Shown: positions 37,871 to 47,726, counted from the first letter of the stretch. The stretch: 64,000 nucleotides of DNA from Halolamina pelagica (GCF_001307315.1 NZ_LGUC01000001.1:868001-932000), one strand, 5' to 3'. Notes: generated by a model not told the origin, from the sequence alone. Numbers and translations: made by a program.

Positions 37871-38293
37871 ATGACGCTGACGCTGTCGGACGAGGCCCGG
37901 CAGTACATCGGCGCCTTCGACGAGGTGACCGGCGTGGCGCCGGTCGACTGCCTCGTCGACGAGGACCGCGCGGTGTTCCTGATCCCGGCCGGCGAGATGG
38001 GGGCGGCGATCGGCCCCAACGGCCAGACCGTCGACGCGGTCGAGGCGGAGTTGGGCATGCGCGTCGACCTGGTCGAGAACGCCGACGAGCCGGCGGCGTT
38101 CGTCGCGAACTGCCTCGCGCCCGCGGCCGTGCGTAACGTCACTCTCTCGACGCAGGGCGGCAGCACGGTCGCGTACGTCGAGGTGGCTCAGGCCGACCGC
38201 GGCGTCGCCATCGGCGCCGACGGCGAGTCGATCGAGACCGCCCGACGGCTGGCGGCACGGCATTTCGACATCGACGACGTGCAGTTGGCCTAG
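37871..38293 (+). CDS. nusA: Transcription elongation factor NusA-like protein (two KH domains)
   Basis: A 140-residue archaeal NusA, made only of two KH RNA-binding domains. The GxxG-type loops read AAIGPNGQTVDAVE and VAIGADGESIETARR. It lacks the N-terminal polymerase-binding and S1 domains of bacterial NusA, as is normal in archaea. I start at the ATG at 37871; the in-frame GTG at 37862 would add three residues. The position between rpoA2 and rpsL is the conserved archaeal order. Confidence 0.93.
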   Translation: MTLTLSDEARQYIGAFDEVTGVAPVDCLVDEDRAVFLIPAGEMGAAIGPNGQTVDAVEAELGMRVDLVENADEPAAFVANCLAPAAVRNVTLSTQGGSTVAYVEVAQADRGVAIGADGESIETARRLAARHFDIDDVQLA

Positions 38294-38368
38294 GACGCGA
38301 CCGGCGCAGATCGGAGTAGCGGTACCTCTAACGCGTTCTCCGACCGTTTCTCTTCGCCGAAAGGGGAC

Positions 38369-38377
38369 GCTTAAGTG
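38369..38377 (+). promoter_or_regulatory. TATA-like box of rpsL
   Basis: GCTTAAGTG is centred 26 nt before the rpsL ATG at 38399 in the 105-nt gap after nusA. The ribosomal pair can therefore be transcribed apart from the polymerase operon. Confidence 0.5.
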
Positions 38378-38398
38378 GCTCCGTCGAGGAGTTGGGGT

Positions 38399-38827
38399 AT
38401 GGCGAACGGCAAATACGCCGCGCGCAAACTCAAGAAGGACCGCCAGAAGCGGCGGTGGTCCGACTCCGAGTACGCGCGCCGAGAACGCGGACTCAAGGAG
38501 AAGTCCGACCCGCTCGAGGGAGCGCCCCAGGGTCGAGGGATCGTGCTGGAGAAGGTCGGCATCGAGGCGAAGCAGCCGAACTCGGCCATCCGGAAATGTG
38601 TCCGGGTCCAGCTCATCAAGAACGGGAAGCAGGTCACCGCGTTCTGTCCCGGTGACGGCGCCATCTCGTTCATCGACGAGCACGACGAGGTCACGATCGC
38701 CGGGATCGGTGGCTCGAAGGGTCGTGCGATGGGTGACATCTCCGGTGTCAACTACAAGGTCGAGAAGGTCAACGGCGTGTCGCTGATCGAACTGGTTCGC
38801 GGGAACGCGGAGAAACCCGTCCGATGA
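38399..38827 (+). CDS. rpsL: Ribosomal protein S12 (uS12)
   Basis: A 142-residue archaeal S12, the decoding-centre protein. Typical blocks are [40 protein letters not shown] and [16 protein letters not shown]. Full length. The rpsG ATG overlaps its stop (ATGA), so the two are coupled. Confidence 0.97.
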   Translation: MANGKYAARKLKKDRQKRRWSDSEYARRERGLKEKSDPLEGAPQGRGIVLEKVGIEAKQPNSAIRKCVRVQLIKNGKQVTAFCPGDGAISFIDEHDEVTIAGIGGSKGRAMGDISGVNYKVEKVNGVSLIELVRGNAEKPVR

Positions 38828-39459
38828 GCGAGGAAGAAGCCGCCGAAGCCGAGACCGAGGAGGTCGACGCCGAAGCCGAGGCCGAAGCGGAGTCGTCCAC
38901 CACGGGCGCGAAGCTGTTCGGCGAGTGGGACGTGAGCGAGATCGAGTACTCCGATCCCTCCACCCAGCGCTACCTCAACGTGACGCCCGTCGCACACACG
39001 ATGGGCCGTCACGCGAGCAAGCAGTTCGAGAAGTCCGAGATAAGCGTCGTCGAGCGCCTGATCAACCGACTGATGCAGACCGAGGACAACACGGGTCACA
39101 AACAGAAGACGACGCGTATCGTGCGCGACGCCTTCGAGATCGTCCACGAGCAGACGGACGAGAACCCCGCACAAGTGCTCGTCACCGCGGTCGAGAACGC
39201 CGCGCCGCGCGAGGAGACCGTCCGCCTGAAGTACGGCGGGATCTCCGTCCCGAAAGCCGTCGACGTGGCGCCTCAGCGTCGCGTCGACCAGGGGCTGAAG
39301 TTCATCGCGCAGGGCACGCTCAACGGCTCGCGCAACACGGCCACCCCCGTCGAGGAGGCGCTGGCCCAGCAGCTCATCGGCGCCGCCGACTACGACGTGC
39401 AGGTCTACCCGATCTCCCAGAAGGAGGAGACCGAGCGCGTCGCCGCCGCGGCCCGCTAA
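38824..39459 (+). CDS. rpsG: Ribosomal protein S7 (uS7)
   Basis: A 211-residue archaeal S7 with a haloarchaeal acidic N-terminal extension ([19 protein letters not shown], about 25 residues) before the conserved fold: [20 protein letters not shown] and [18 protein letters not shown]. It nucleates assembly of the 30S head. It overlaps rpsL by 4 nt. A pyrimidine-rich tract follows at about 39463-39488. Confidence 0.97.
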   Translation: MSEEEAAEAETEEVDAEAEAEAESSTTGAKLFGEWDVSEIEYSDPSTQRYLNVTPVAHTMGRHASKQFEKSEISVVERLINRLMQTEDNTGHKQKTTRIVRDAFEIVHEQTDENPAQVLVTAVENAAPREETVRLKYGGISVPKAVDVAPQRRVDQGLKFIAQGTLNGSRNTATPVEEALAQQLIGAADYDVQVYPISQKEETERVAAAAR

Positions 39460-39462
39460 GCG

Positions 39463-39488
39463 GTTCTCTCCCTCTCTTTCGTTCTCCA
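39463..39488 (+). terminator. Pyrimidine-rich tract after rpsG
   Basis: A C/T-rich stretch containing CTCTTTCGTTCTCC follows the rpsG stop with few purines. U-rich tracts of this sort end transcription in archaea; no hairpin seen. Confidence 0.35.
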
Positions 39489-39556
39489 GCCCGAGAGCGG
39501 CGGCGCCGTCGATCCGTCGGGCCCCGACGGCGCCGAGCGTCGACAGCGACAGAAGG

Positions 39557-39564
39557 CATTTACT
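39557..39564 (+). promoter_or_regulatory. TATA-like box of the sugar dehydrogenase gene
   Basis: CATTTACT is centred 27 nt before the ATG at 39588. Confidence 0.45.
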
Positions 39565-39587
39565 CCCGGCTCGTGGATACCCGGGCA

Positions 39588-40961
39588 ATGGACCCCGACG
39601 TGCTCTCCCGCCGGACGATGCTGGCCCTCTCGACGATCGGCCTCGCGGGCTGTAACAGTCTCGACGATCCCAACGACCCGCCGACGGACTCGTCGACGGA
39701 CCCACCGGGATCCGGAACGCCGGGGTACGACCCGAGCCTCGACCACGACGAGACGGCTTGGGACGGCTACGACCCCGACTGGTCGGCGCCGACCGACGCC
39801 GCCGAGCCCGACCTCGAGATCGAGGTGTTGGCCGAGACCCTGGAGATCCCGTGGGACCTCTCCTTCGCCGACAACGGCGAGCTGTTTCTCACCCAACGGA
39901 CGGGGCAGGTGCTGCGGTACGCCGACGGCGAGGTGACGCCGCTGTTCGAGCCGGCGAACGTCATCGACGCCGGCTCCGTCGAGCCCGGGAGCGACGAGGC
40001 CAGCTGGTTCGTCGACGGCGGTGAGGGCGGCACGATGGGCGTCGAAGTCCACCCGAACTACCCCGACGTGCCGCTTTTGTACGTCTGTTACACCGCCGAC
40101 ATCGGGACGGACGACCGGGAGCTGGTGGTCCGAGTCGCCGCCTTCGACCCCGAGAGCGATCAGCCGTCGGAGCCGGCGAACGTGTTGCTCGAGGCGCCCG
40201 CACGGGAAGGGACCAGAGCGAACATCCACAACGGCGGCCGCGTGCGGTTCGGCCCGGCCAACTACCTCTGGGTGACGACCGGCGACGCCGGCGACGGCGA
40301 GCTCGCGGCCGACCCCTCGTCGCTGGCGGGGAAGATCCACCGGCTCACGCCCACCGGGGAGGGCGCGCCGGAGAACGAGAGCGGCGGCGACCCGCGAGTG
40401 TTCACGCTGAGTCACCGCAACCCCCAGGGGATCAGTTGGCTCCCGGACGCGACGCCGGTCGAGAACGAACACGGCACCGGTCCCGACGAGCTGAACGCGC
40501 TCGAAGTCGGCACGAACTACGGCTGGCCCGAGGCGGCAAGCGAGACCGAGTACGCCGACACCGACTACCGCCCGCCGGTCGCGAGCTCACAGGTCGAGGG
40601 CGTGACGTGGGCGCCGTCGGGCTCAACGTTCTACCGCGGCGACGCGGCGCCGACGCTCTCCAATCGCCTGCTTGTCGGCTGTCTGGTTCACCAACGGCTG
40701 AAGGCGTTCACCCTGACCCCGCCGGACGGCGAGCCGCCGGCGCTGGGCGAGACCGGAGTGCGCCAGGACGCCGGCTGGCTCGACGACGCCTACACCGTCA
40801 CCAGTCACGACCTGCTGGTGAACGAACTCGGGCGGATCCGCCACGTCGAGGAGGGCCCCGACGGCGCACTGTACGCGATCACGTCCAACCGCGACGGGCG
40901 GGCGAAGGATCCGTTCCCGCGGGAGCGCGACGACGTGTTGGTGCGGATCACCGAGAACTAG
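39588..40961 (+). CDS. PQQ-type sugar dehydrogenase lipoprotein (GDH/Hhip-like beta-propeller)
   Basis: A 457-residue protein with a Tat lipoprotein signal: SRRTMLALSTIGLAGC, with twin Arg and the lipobox LAGC, then an Asp/Pro/Ser/Thr-rich spacer. The propeller domain has LEIPWDLSFADNGELFLTQR, the GTMGVEVHPNYPD block and SHRNPQGISW, with a late NELGRIRHVEEGPDGALY; this matches soluble aldose dehydrogenases that use PQQ on the cell surface. Whether this archaeon has PQQ is unknown. The start is at 39588, with a TATA-like box 27 nt upstream. Its stop overlaps that of the next, convergent gene. Confidence 0.85.
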   Translation: MDPDVLSRRTMLALSTIGLAGCNSLDDPNDPPTDSSTDPPGSGTPGYDPSLDHDETAWDGYDPDWSAPTDAAEPDLEIEVLAETLEIPWDLSFADNGELFLTQRTGQVLRYADGEVTPLFEPANVIDAGSVEPGSDEASWFVDGGEGGTMGVEVHPNYPDVPLLYVCYTADIGTDDRELVVRVAAFDPESDQPSEPANVLLEAPAREGTRANIHNGGRVRFGPANYLWVTTGDAGDGELAADPSSLAGKIHRLTPTGEGAPENESGGDPRVFTLSHRNPQGISWLPDATPVENEHGTGPDELNALEVGTNYGWPEAASETEYADTDYRPPVASSQVEGVTWAPSGSTFYRGDAAPTLSNRLLVGCLVHQRLKAFTLTPPDGEPPALGETGVRQDAGWLDDAYTVTSHDLLVNELGRIRHVEEGPDGALYAITSNRDGRAKDPFPRERDDVLVRITEN

Positions 40962-41695
40962 TCCGCACCCACGTACGCGCGGGTCACGTCGACCAGCGCC
41001 TTCCGGTACTCGCTCTCGGAGGGGTCGGCGGCCAGCGAGCGGAACGTCTCGGCGAAGCGCTCGACGCCGACCTCGGGCGCGTCGTCCGCGGCCGCGTGCG
41101 CGAGGTCGTAGATGCGGTGGCTCTCGTCGACGAGATCGTGGCGCTCGACCAGCGCGAGCGCGAAGGCGGCGTTGACCGCCGTGATCTCCGGGTCCGAGCC
41201 CGGCGTCGCGAGCTGCCAGCCCGTCGGCACCGCGGGCGGACGATCGGCGACGGCGTCGGCCAGCCGGGACTCGAGAAACGTCACCAGCTTCCTGCCGGGC
41301 GCGACAGAGAGGGTGATGTCGTCGGCGTAGATGTCCTTCATGTGGTTGGCGAGCTGGTGGACGTGAGTCAGCTTGCGGCGTTCGACGCTTTTCCCGGCCA
41401 GCGCGAGGAAGATGGCCTCCCGGGTCGACTGATGGTGGGAGGGGTGTTCCTGCTCGTAGCGCGCCATGTGTGAGAGCTCGTGTAACGCCAGCTCCCGGGC
41501 CATCGCGCTCGTTGCGGCCTGCCGGGAGATGTTGAGCACGTGGCGATCCTCGTAGTGGCCGGCCCAGGTCCGCTCGTCGGGATCGTCGCGGACGCGGACG
41601 TGGACTGGGTCGGCGATGTCGCTCTCAGTCTCCAGGAGGTCTGCTGCGCCGAGAAACGGCTCCGCGGGGCCGTTGTCGGGGAGTCGTATATCCAT
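40958..41695 (-). CDS. Zincin-like protein with HExxH motif (DUF5781-type)
   Basis: A 245-residue haloarchaeal protein. The key feature is LALHELSHMARYEQEHPSHH: HELSH is a HExxH zinc-peptidase signature with more His and Glu residues after it that could be the third ligand. I associate it with DUF5781. No signal peptide, so it would act in the cytoplasm; substrate unknown. I start at MDIRLPDNG (41695) rather than the ATG at 41710. Its stop shares a CTAG with that of the convergent sugar dehydrogenase gene. Confidence 0.7.
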   Translation of the reverse strand: MDIRLPDNGPAEPFLGAADLLETESDIADPVHVRVRDDPDERTWAGHYEDRHVLNISRQAATSAMARELALHELSHMARYEQEHPSHHQSTREAIFLALAGKSVERRKLTHVHQLANHMKDIYADDITLSVAPGRKLVTFLESRLADAVADRPPAVPTGWQLATPGSDPEITAVNAAFALALVERHDLVDESHRIYDLAHAAADDAPEVGVERFAETFRSLAADPSESEYRKALVDVTRAYVGAD

Positions 41696-41751
41696 GTGTA
41701 TCTGTACCACGGGGTAGAGGGGGAAGACGGTTTCGGGGGGCGCGGGTAGAA

Positions 41752-41915
41752 GGCGGCGACGGTCAGCCGCCGGTTCCGGAGCGGGTTAGAGGCGGCGACG
41801 GTCAGCCGCCGGTTCCGGAGCGGGTTAGAGGCGGCGACGGTCAGCCGCCGGTTCCGGAGCGGGTTAGAGGCGGCGACGGTCAGCCGCCGGTTCCGGAGCG
41901 GGTTAGAGGCGGCGA
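41752..41915. repeat. Tandem repeat, 39-bp unit, four copies plus a partial fifth
   Basis: Four identical 39-bp units (41752-41790, 41791-41829, 41830-41868, 41869-41907) and the first 8 bp of a fifth. Each unit starts with a hairpin (GGCGGC, 8-nt loop, GCCGCC) and then has GGTTCCGGAGCGGGTTAGA. The units sit between the start of the HExxH gene and the fusA promoter. A spurious reading frame through them repeats 13 residues because 39 is a multiple of 3. It could be a structured leader element, a protein-binding array or slippage DNA. Confidence 0.9.
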
Positions 41916-41985
41916 GCCGAAACCGTCCGCACGAACGGCCAAACCGCCGTGTGGCGGTGCCACACCCGCCTACGCGAAACACTAC

Positions 41986-41993
41986 CCTTTTGA
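41986..41993 (+). promoter_or_regulatory. TATA-like box of fusA
   Basis: CCCTTTTG is centred about 28 nt before the ATG at 42018, about 75 nt after the tandem repeat ends. Confidence 0.45.
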
Positions 41994-42017
41994 CCCCGCC
42001 ACGGGTACTCGACGGTA

Positions 42018-44207
42018 ATGGGCCGACGCAAGAAAATTGTCCAAGAGTGTGAGCGGCTGATGGACACCCCGGAGAACATCCGGAACATCGCCATCGCCGC
42101 CCACGTCGACCACGGGAAGACGACCCTTTCGGACAACCTCCTCGCCGGCGCGGGGATGATCTCCGAAGGGACCGCCGGCGAGCAGCTGGCGATGGACACG
42201 AAGGAGGACGAACAGGAGCGTGGGATCACGATCGACGCGGCGAACGTCTCGATGACCCACGAGTACGAGGACACCAACCACCTCATCAACCTGATCGACA
42301 CCCCGGGCCACGTCGACTTCGGTGGCGACGTGACCCGCGCGATGCGTGCCGTCGACGGCGCGCTGGTGGTCGTCGACGCCGTCGAGGGCGCGATGCCCCA
42401 GACGGAGACGGTGCTTCGGCAGGCGCTCCGCGAGGGCGTGAAGCCGACGCTGTTCATCAACAAGGTCGACCGCCTGATCTCCGAGCTCCAGGAGGGCGAG
42501 GAGGAGATGCAGGAGCGTCTCCTCGGCGTCATCGCCGACGTGAACGAGCTCATCCGCGGGATGATCGAGGAGATGGACGACATCAACGACGACTGGACGG
42601 TGTCCGTCGAGGACGGCACCGTCGGGTTCGGCTCGGCGCTCTACAAGTGGGGCGTCTCGATGCCGTCGATGCAGCGCACCGGCATCTCCTTCGAGGACAT
42701 CATCGAGCTGGAGCGCAACGACAAGCGCGACGAGCTGCACGAGCGCTCGCCGCTGTCGGACGTGGTGCTCGACATGGTCTGTGAGCACTTCCCGAACCCC
42801 GTCGACGCCCAGCCCCGTCGTGTCCCGCGCATCTGGCGTGGCGACGCGGAGTCCGAGCTCGCCGAGGACATGCGGCTGGTCAACGAGGACGGCGACGTCG
42901 TGTTCATGGTGACCGACATCTCGATGGACCCCCACGCCGGCGAGATCGCGACTGGTCGCGTGTTCTCCGGCACGCTGGAGAAGGGTCAGGACCTCTACGT
43001 CTCCGGCACGGCCGGGAAGAACCGGATCCAGTCCGTCGGGCTGTTCATGGGGAGCGAACGCGAGGAAGTGGAGCGCGTGCCCGCGGGGAACATCGCCTCC
43101 GTCACGGGCCTGCGCGACGCCATCGCCGGCTCGACCGTCTCCTCCGTGGAGATGACGCCGTTCGAGTCGATCGAACACATCTCGGAGCCGGTGATCACGA
43201 AGTCCGTCGAGGCACAGACGATGGACGACCTGCCGAAGCTGATCGAGACGCTCCAGCAGGTCGCCAAGGAGGACCCGACGATCCAGATCGAGATCAACGA
43301 GGACACGGGCGAGCACCTCATCTCCGGGCAGGGCGAGCTCCACCTCGAAGTGATCACCCAGCGTATCGAGAAGGAGCAGGGCATCCCGGTCAACACCGGT
43401 GAGCCGATCGTGGTGTACCGCGAGCAGCCCCAGGAGGAGTCCCGCGAGGTCGAAGGGGTCTCGCCCAACCGCCACAACAAGTTCTACATCTCCATCCACC
43501 CGATGGGTCAGGAGATCGTGGAGGCGATCCAGCGCGGCGAGGTCTCCATGGACATGCCCGAACTGGAGCGCCGCGAGGCGCTGCAGGACGCCGGCATGGA
43601 CAAGGACACCTCCCAGAACGTGGAGACGATCCACGGCACCAACATCCTCATCGACGACACGAAGGGGATCCAGCACCTGAACGAGACGATGGAGCTGGTG
43701 GTCGAAGGCCTGAGCGAGGCGCTCGACGACGGCCCGCTGGCGGCCGAGCCCGTCCAGGGGACGCTGCTGCGACTGCACGACGCGCGCCTCCACGAGGACA
43801 CCATCCACCGTGGTCCCGCACAGGTCATCCCGGCCGTTCGTGAGGCCGTCCACCACGCACTGATCGACGGCGAGATCCGGCTGCTGGAGCCGATCCAGGA
43901 CGTCCGCATCGACGTGCCGAGCGAGCACATGGGCGCCGCCTCCGGCGAGATCCAGGGTCGCCGTGGCCGCGTCGACGACATGTACCAGGAGGGCGGCCTG
44001 ATGGTCGTCGAGGGCGTCGCACCCGTCGAGGAGATGATCGGCTTCTCCAGCGACATCCGGAGCGCGACCGAGGGGCGTGCCTCGTGGAACACCGAAAACG
44101 CCGGCTTCCGCGTGATGGCGGACAACCTCCAGCGCGAGAAGATCATGGAGATCCGCGAGCGCAAGGGGATGAAGCTCGAGCTCCCCGAGTCGATCGACTA
44201 CCTCTAA
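42018..44207 (+). CDS. fusA: Translation elongation factor aEF-2
   Basis: A 729-residue GTPase that moves the ribosome along mRNA. G motifs are [22 protein letters not shown] and NKVDR. The C-terminal domain IV has [20 protein letters not shown], the position of the archaeal diphthamide His. Full length and intact. It has its own promoter after the tandem repeat. The ACT-hom pair follows after 142 nt. Confidence 0.97.
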   Translation: MGRRKKIVQECERLMDTPENIRNIAIAAHVDHGKTTLSDNLLAGAGMISEGTAGEQLAMDTKEDEQERGITIDAANVSMTHEYEDTNHLINLIDTPGHVDFGGDVTRAMRAVDGALVVVDAVEGAMPQTETVLRQALREGVKPTLFINKVDRLISELQEGEEEMQERLLGVIADVNELIRGMIEEMDDINDDWTVSVEDGTVGFGSALYKWGVSMPSMQRTGISFEDIIELERNDKRDELHERSPLSDVVLDMVCEHFPNPVDAQPRRVPRIWRGDAESELAEDMRLVNEDGDVVFMVTDISMDPHAGEIATGRVFSGTLEKGQDLYVSGTAGKNRIQSVGLFMGSEREEVERVPAGNIASVTGLRDAIAGSTVSSVEMTPFESIEHISEPVITKSVEAQTMDDLPKLIETLQQVAKEDPTIQIEINEDTGEHLISGQGELHLEVITQRIEKEQGIPVNTGEPIVVYREQPQEESREVEGVSPNRHNKFYISIHPMGQEIVEAIQRGEVSMDMPELERREALQDAGMDKDTSQNVETIHGTNILIDDTKGIQHLNETMELVVEGLSEALDDGPLAAEPVQGTLLRLHDARLHEDTIHRGPAQVIPAVREAVHHALIDGEIRLLEPIQDVRIDVPSEHMGAASGEIQGRRGRVDDMYQEGGLMVVEGVAPVEEMIGFSSDIRSATEGRASWNTENAGFRVMADNLQREKIMEIRERKGMKLELPESIDYL

Positions 44208-44277
44208 CTCGGCCCCCTCTGCGATATCTCTTCGCTCTTTCCCGTTCGACGAGCGGCGGCTCACACACCCCGGGAAG

Positions 44278-44286
44278 GCTTTTACC
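44278..44286 (+). promoter_or_regulatory. TATA-like box of the ACT-hom operon
   Basis: GCTTTTACC lies 68 nt before the ATG at 44350, predicting a leader of about 40 nt, which could hold regulation; no attenuator peptide is obvious. Confidence 0.45.
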
Positions 44287-44349
44287 GACCCAGAAGCTCC
44301 GTTCGAACGTGCTTCACGCGTATCCGTTCGACCGAGGTGCCGTCACGCA

Positions 44350-44874
44350 ATGAGCCGGCAGGACAGCGTCACCACCCACACGCTCCGGCTCGAGCTCACA
44401 GACGAGCCGGGCGAGCTCAGAGCCGCGCTCGAACCGATCGCCGAGCACGGCGGGAACCTGCTGTCGGTGTTCCACGAGCGGGGGAACCTCACCCCGGGCG
44501 GGCGCATCCCCGTCGAGGTGGCCATCGACTGTCCGGCCGGCCGGTTCGACGACGTGATCGAGGGGCTCCGCGAGGCGGGCGTGACCGTCGTCGCCGCCGA
44601 CGAGGAGTACTACGGTGAGGCGTTCCGCGTGCTGTTGACCGGCCATCTGGTGGACACCGACCTCTCGGCGACGCTGCGGGAGATCGAGCGCACGTCGACG
44701 GTCTCCGTCGAGGAGCTGTCGCTGTCGGCGCCCGACGGCGTCGAAGCGGTGTCGAGTGCGTACCTGCGGCTGGGTGCGCGCTCGGGCGAGCGCGGGGTCG
44801 CGCTGGATCGCGTTCGCGAGATCGCCGACGCCAAGGGGCTGACCGTCGTCGAACCGCTGGGGACGGACGCATGA
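44350..44874 (+). CDS. ACT domain protein paired with homoserine dehydrogenase
   Basis: A 174-residue protein. The N-terminal ACT domain reads LRLELTDEPGELRAALEPIAEHGGNLLSVFH; the second half (FRVLLTGHLVDTDLSATLREIE) looks like a second divergent ACT-like fold. ACT domains bind amino acids and control enzymes. Its last codon overlaps the hom start by 4 nt, so it is probably a separate regulatory subunit giving feedback control on homoserine dehydrogenase. Confidence 0.85.
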   Translation: MSRQDSVTTHTLRLELTDEPGELRAALEPIAEHGGNLLSVFHERGNLTPGGRIPVEVAIDCPAGRFDDVIEGLREAGVTVVAADEEYYGEAFRVLLTGHLVDTDLSATLREIERTSTVSVEELSLSAPDGVEAVSSAYLRLGARSGERGVALDRVREIADAKGLTVVEPLGTDA

Positions 44875-45825
44875 GGCTCGCGATCGTCGGCGCCGGCGCC
44901 GTCGGCCGATCCGTCGCCGAACTGGCCGGCGACGCCGGCCACGACGTGATCGGCATCGCGGACTCGACGGGGGCCGCGCTGGCGGACCCACTCGACGTGG
45001 CTGCGGCACTCGAACGCAAATCCGAGACCGGCGTCGTCGGCGACGCCGACCACGCCGACCTCCTCGCGGCAGATTACGACGTGCTGGTCGAGGCGACGCC
45101 GACGACGCTCGGCGACGCCGAACCCGGCTTCTCCAACGCCGTCGCCGCACTCGAGCGGGACCGCCACGTCGTGCTGGCGAACAAGGGCCCCGTCGCGGAA
45201 CGGTACGACGAGATCCGGGCCGCCGCCCGCGAGAGCGCGGGCGCCCTCCGGTTCGAGGCCACCGTCGGTGGCGCGATCCCCGCGGTCCGGACCGTCGAGG
45301 ACTTCGGGCCGAGCCGGGTCCAGCGCGTCCGGGGGTGCTCAACGGCACCGCGAACTTCGTGCTCTCCCGGATGGCCGCCGAGGGGCTGAGCTACGACCAC
45401 GTGCTCGCGGAGGCCCAGGAGTTAGGCGTCGCGGAGGCCGACCCGACGTTCGACGTGGACGGGACCGACGCGGCGCTGAAGGGCGTGATCGTCGCAAACG
45501 TGCTCAGGGAGGCCCGCGGCGAGGACGCACTCTCGCTGTCGGACGCAGAGGTCGCCGGGATCGAAGATCTCCCGGTGAGCGCGCTCTCGCTGGCCGGGGA
45601 CGACGGCCGGACGGTGCGGCTGATCGCCGAGGCGTCGCCCGACGGCGTCCGTGTCGGCCCGCGGCTGGTGACCCAGAACGGCACGCTCGCGGTGACCGGC
45701 ACCCAGAACATCGTCCAGGTCGAGACGGCCCACGCCGGCCGACTCAACCTCTCGGGGCACGGCGCCGGCGGCCCCGAGACGGCGTCGGCGGTGCTGTCCG
45801 ACGTGGGGCGATTGCCCCCCGCTGA
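44871..45825 (+). CDS. hom: Homoserine dehydrogenase (one certain and one likely frameshift)
   Basis: About 318 residues after repair. It reduces aspartate semialdehyde to homoserine for threonine and methionine. The Rossmann motif is LAIVGAGAVGRSVAEL; catalytic-domain blocks are VVLANKGPVA, ATVGGAIPAV and VLNGTANFVLSRM. One base is missing in the GGGGG run 45330-45334 (RVRGCSTAP becomes RVRGVLNGTANF). As written the last part reads on to 45937 through the tuf promoter. If one base is also missing in the CCCCCC run 45815-45820, it ends at 45825, the usual length; I used that end as the more likely one. Confidence 0.85.
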
Positions 45826-45893
45826 GGCCAGAACCACGGTACGGTGGCACAAACCGCCGTACGCGGCCGGTTTCCGGTGGTACGTATCGAAAT

Positions 45894-45902
45894 GGTTTTA
45901 CG
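45894..45902 (+). promoter_or_regulatory. TATA box of tuf-rpsJ
   Basis: GGTTTTACG is centred about 54 nt before the tuf ATG at 45952, predicting a leader of roughly 27 nt. It lies inside the over-long hom reading frame, which supports an earlier hom stop. Confidence 0.55.
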
Positions 45903-45951
45903 GCGTTCTGCCGAACGTTTCCCCACAGCGCCTTTAGCGCGTGAATCCATC

Positions 45952-47220
45952 ATGAGCGAAGACCAACCGCACCAGAACTTGGCCATTATCGGCCACGTCG
46001 ACCACGGGAAAAGTACCCTCGTGGGCCGGCTCCTGTACGAGACAGGGAGCGTCCCCGAGCACGTCATCGAGCAGCACAAAGAGGAAGCCGAGGAGAAGGG
46101 CAAGGGCGGCTTCGAGTTCGCCTACGTCATGGACAACCTCGCCGAGGAGCGAGAGCGTGGTGTCACCATCGACATCGCCCACCAGGAGTTCGACACCGAC
46201 GACTACAACTTCACCATCGTCGACTGTCCGGGCCACCGTGACTTCGTGAAGAACATGATCACGGGCGCCTCGCAGGCCGACAACGCGGTGCTCGTCGTCG
46301 CCGCCGACGACGGCGTCGCGCCCCAGACCCGAGAGCACGTGTTCCTGGCCCGCACGCTGGGTATCAACGAGCTCATCATCGGGATCAACAAGATGGACCT
46401 CGTCGACTACAGCGAGGACTCCTACAAGGAGGTCATCAGCGAGGTTACGGACCTGCTGAACCAGGTCCAGTTCGCGACGGACGACACGACGTTCATCCCG
46501 ATCTCGGCGTTCGAGGGCGACAACATCGCCGAGGAGTCCGACGAGACGGCCTGGTACGACGGCCCGACCCTGCTCGAGGCCCTCAACGACCTGCCGGAGC
46601 CGGAGCCGCCGACGGACGCGCCGCTCCGACTGCCGATCCAGGACGTGTACACCATCTCCGGTATCGGGACGGTCCCGGTCGGACGGATCGAGACGGGGAC
46701 GCTCAACATGGGCGACAACGTCTCCTTCCAGCCCAGCGACGTGGGCGGCGAGGTGAAGACGATCGAGATGCACCACGAAGAGGTGCCCAGCGCTGCGCCC
46801 GGTGACAACGTCGGGTTCAACGTCCGCGGCATCGGCAAGGACGACATCCGCCGTGGCGACGTCTGTGGCCCGGCCGACGACCCGCCCAGCGTCGCGGAGA
46901 CGTTCCAGGCGCAGGTCGTCGTCATGCAGCACCCGAGCGTGATCACCGCCGGCTACACGCCGGTGTTCCACGCCCACACCGCACAGGTCGCGTGTACGAT
47001 CGAGTCGATCGACCAGAAGATCGACCCGTCGACCGGCGAGGTCGCCGAGGAGGACCCGGACTTCATCAAGTCCGGCGACGCCGCGGTCGTCACTGTCCGA
47101 CCCCAGAAGCCGCTCTCGATCGAGCCGTCGAGCGAGATCCCGGAGCTGGGGAGCTTCGCCATCCGCGACATGGGTCAGACCATCGCGGCCGGCAAGGTCC
47201 TGAGCGTCGAAGAGCGATAG
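45952..47220 (+). CDS. tuf: Translation elongation factor aEF-1alpha
   Basis: A 422-residue GTPase that brings aminoacyl-tRNA to the ribosome. G motifs: [29 protein letters not shown]. The later beta-barrel domains are intact ([34 protein letters not shown]). I start at the ATG at 45952 ([14 protein letters not shown]), the family N-terminus. rpsJ begins right after the stop (TAG-ATG). Confidence 0.97.
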   Translation: MSEDQPHQNLAIIGHVDHGKSTLVGRLLYETGSVPEHVIEQHKEEAEEKGKGGFEFAYVMDNLAEERERGVTIDIAHQEFDTDDYNFTIVDCPGHRDFVKNMITGASQADNAVLVVAADDGVAPQTREHVFLARTLGINELIIGINKMDLVDYSEDSYKEVISEVTDLLNQVQFATDDTTFIPISAFEGDNIAEESDETAWYDGPTLLEALNDLPEPEPPTDAPLRLPIQDVYTISGIGTVPVGRIETGTLNMGDNVSFQPSDVGGEVKTIEMHHEEVPSAAPGDNVGFNVRGIGKDDIRRGDVCGPADDPPSVAETFQAQVVVMQHPSVITAGYTPVFHAHTAQVACTIESIDQKIDPSTGEVAEEDPDFIKSGDAAVVTVRPQKPLSIEPSSEIPELGSFAIRDMGQTIAAGKVLSVEER

Positions 47221-47535
47221 ATGCCCGAACAACAGGCCCGCGTCCGACTGACGGGAACGAGCCCGGAGGATCTGGACGAGATCTGCGACGACGTCCGCGA
47301 AATCGCGGAGAAGACGGGCGTCTCGCTCTCGGGCCCCATTCCGCTCCCGACGACGGAGCTCAACGTGCCCTCGCGGAAGTCCCCTGACGGCGAGGGGACC
47401 GCCACGTGGGAGCACTGGGAGATGCGGGTCCACAAGCGGCTGATCGACATCGACGCGGACGAGCGCGCGCTCCGCCAGCTGATGCGGATTCAGGTCCCGA
47501 ACGACGTCTCGATCGAGATCGTCCTCGAGGACTGA
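47221..47535 (+). CDS. rpsJ: Ribosomal protein S10 (uS10)
   Basis: A 104-residue archaeal S10: [40 protein letters not shown] and [16 protein letters not shown]. Full length. It starts directly after the tuf stop, the conserved archaeal pair. A TTTT-containing tract follows at about 47555-47570. Confidence 0.97.
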   Translation: MPEQQARVRLTGTSPEDLDEICDDVREIAEKTGVSLSGPIPLPTTELNVPSRKSPDGEGTATWEHWEMRVHKRLIDIDADERALRQLMRIQVPNDVSIEIVLED

Positions 47536-47552
47536 GCGACCTTCCGTTCTCA

Positions 47553-47572
47553 CGTTTTCTCACCCTGGTAGC
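47553..47572 (+). terminator. Possible terminator after rpsJ
   Basis: A pyrimidine-rich tract with TTTT at about 47559 lies about 20 nt past the rpsJ stop. No hairpin seen. Confidence 0.35.
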
Positions 47573-47654
47573 GGCCGCGCCACCGACGGCGCGCGTCGTC
47601 GACGCGACGAGGAAGCGCAACGTTCAAACCGCTCCCCCGCATCGATTCGAGTGC

Positions 47655-47726
47655 GGGCTCGTAGATCAGTGGTAGATCGCTTCCTTCGCAAGGAAGAGGC
47701 CCTGGGTTCAAATCCCAGCGAGTCCA
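47655..47726 (+). tRNA. tRNA-Ala (CGC)
   Basis: 72 nt that fold as a cloverleaf: acceptor GGGCTCG pairs with CGAGTCC (one G-T pair), discriminator A, anticodon stem CTTCC/GGAAG around TTCGCAA with anticodon CGC, and T arm CTGGG TTCAAAT CCCAG. CCA is not encoded. No intron. Confidence 0.93.

Noticed and set aside
38925..39587. N-terminal extension of the sugar dehydrogenase into rpsG
   Set aside because: It is an out-of-frame reading of rpsG; the Tat lipoprotein signal begins at 39588 with a TATA-like box before it.
41752..41915. CRISPR array
   Set aside because: The units are directly joined and identical with no variable spacers, and there are no cas genes.
41368..41982. A 204-residue minus-strand frame with a 13-residue repeat
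   Set aside because: It lies out of frame inside the HExxH gene and over the 39-bp repeat; the peptide repeat follows from 39 being divisible by 3.
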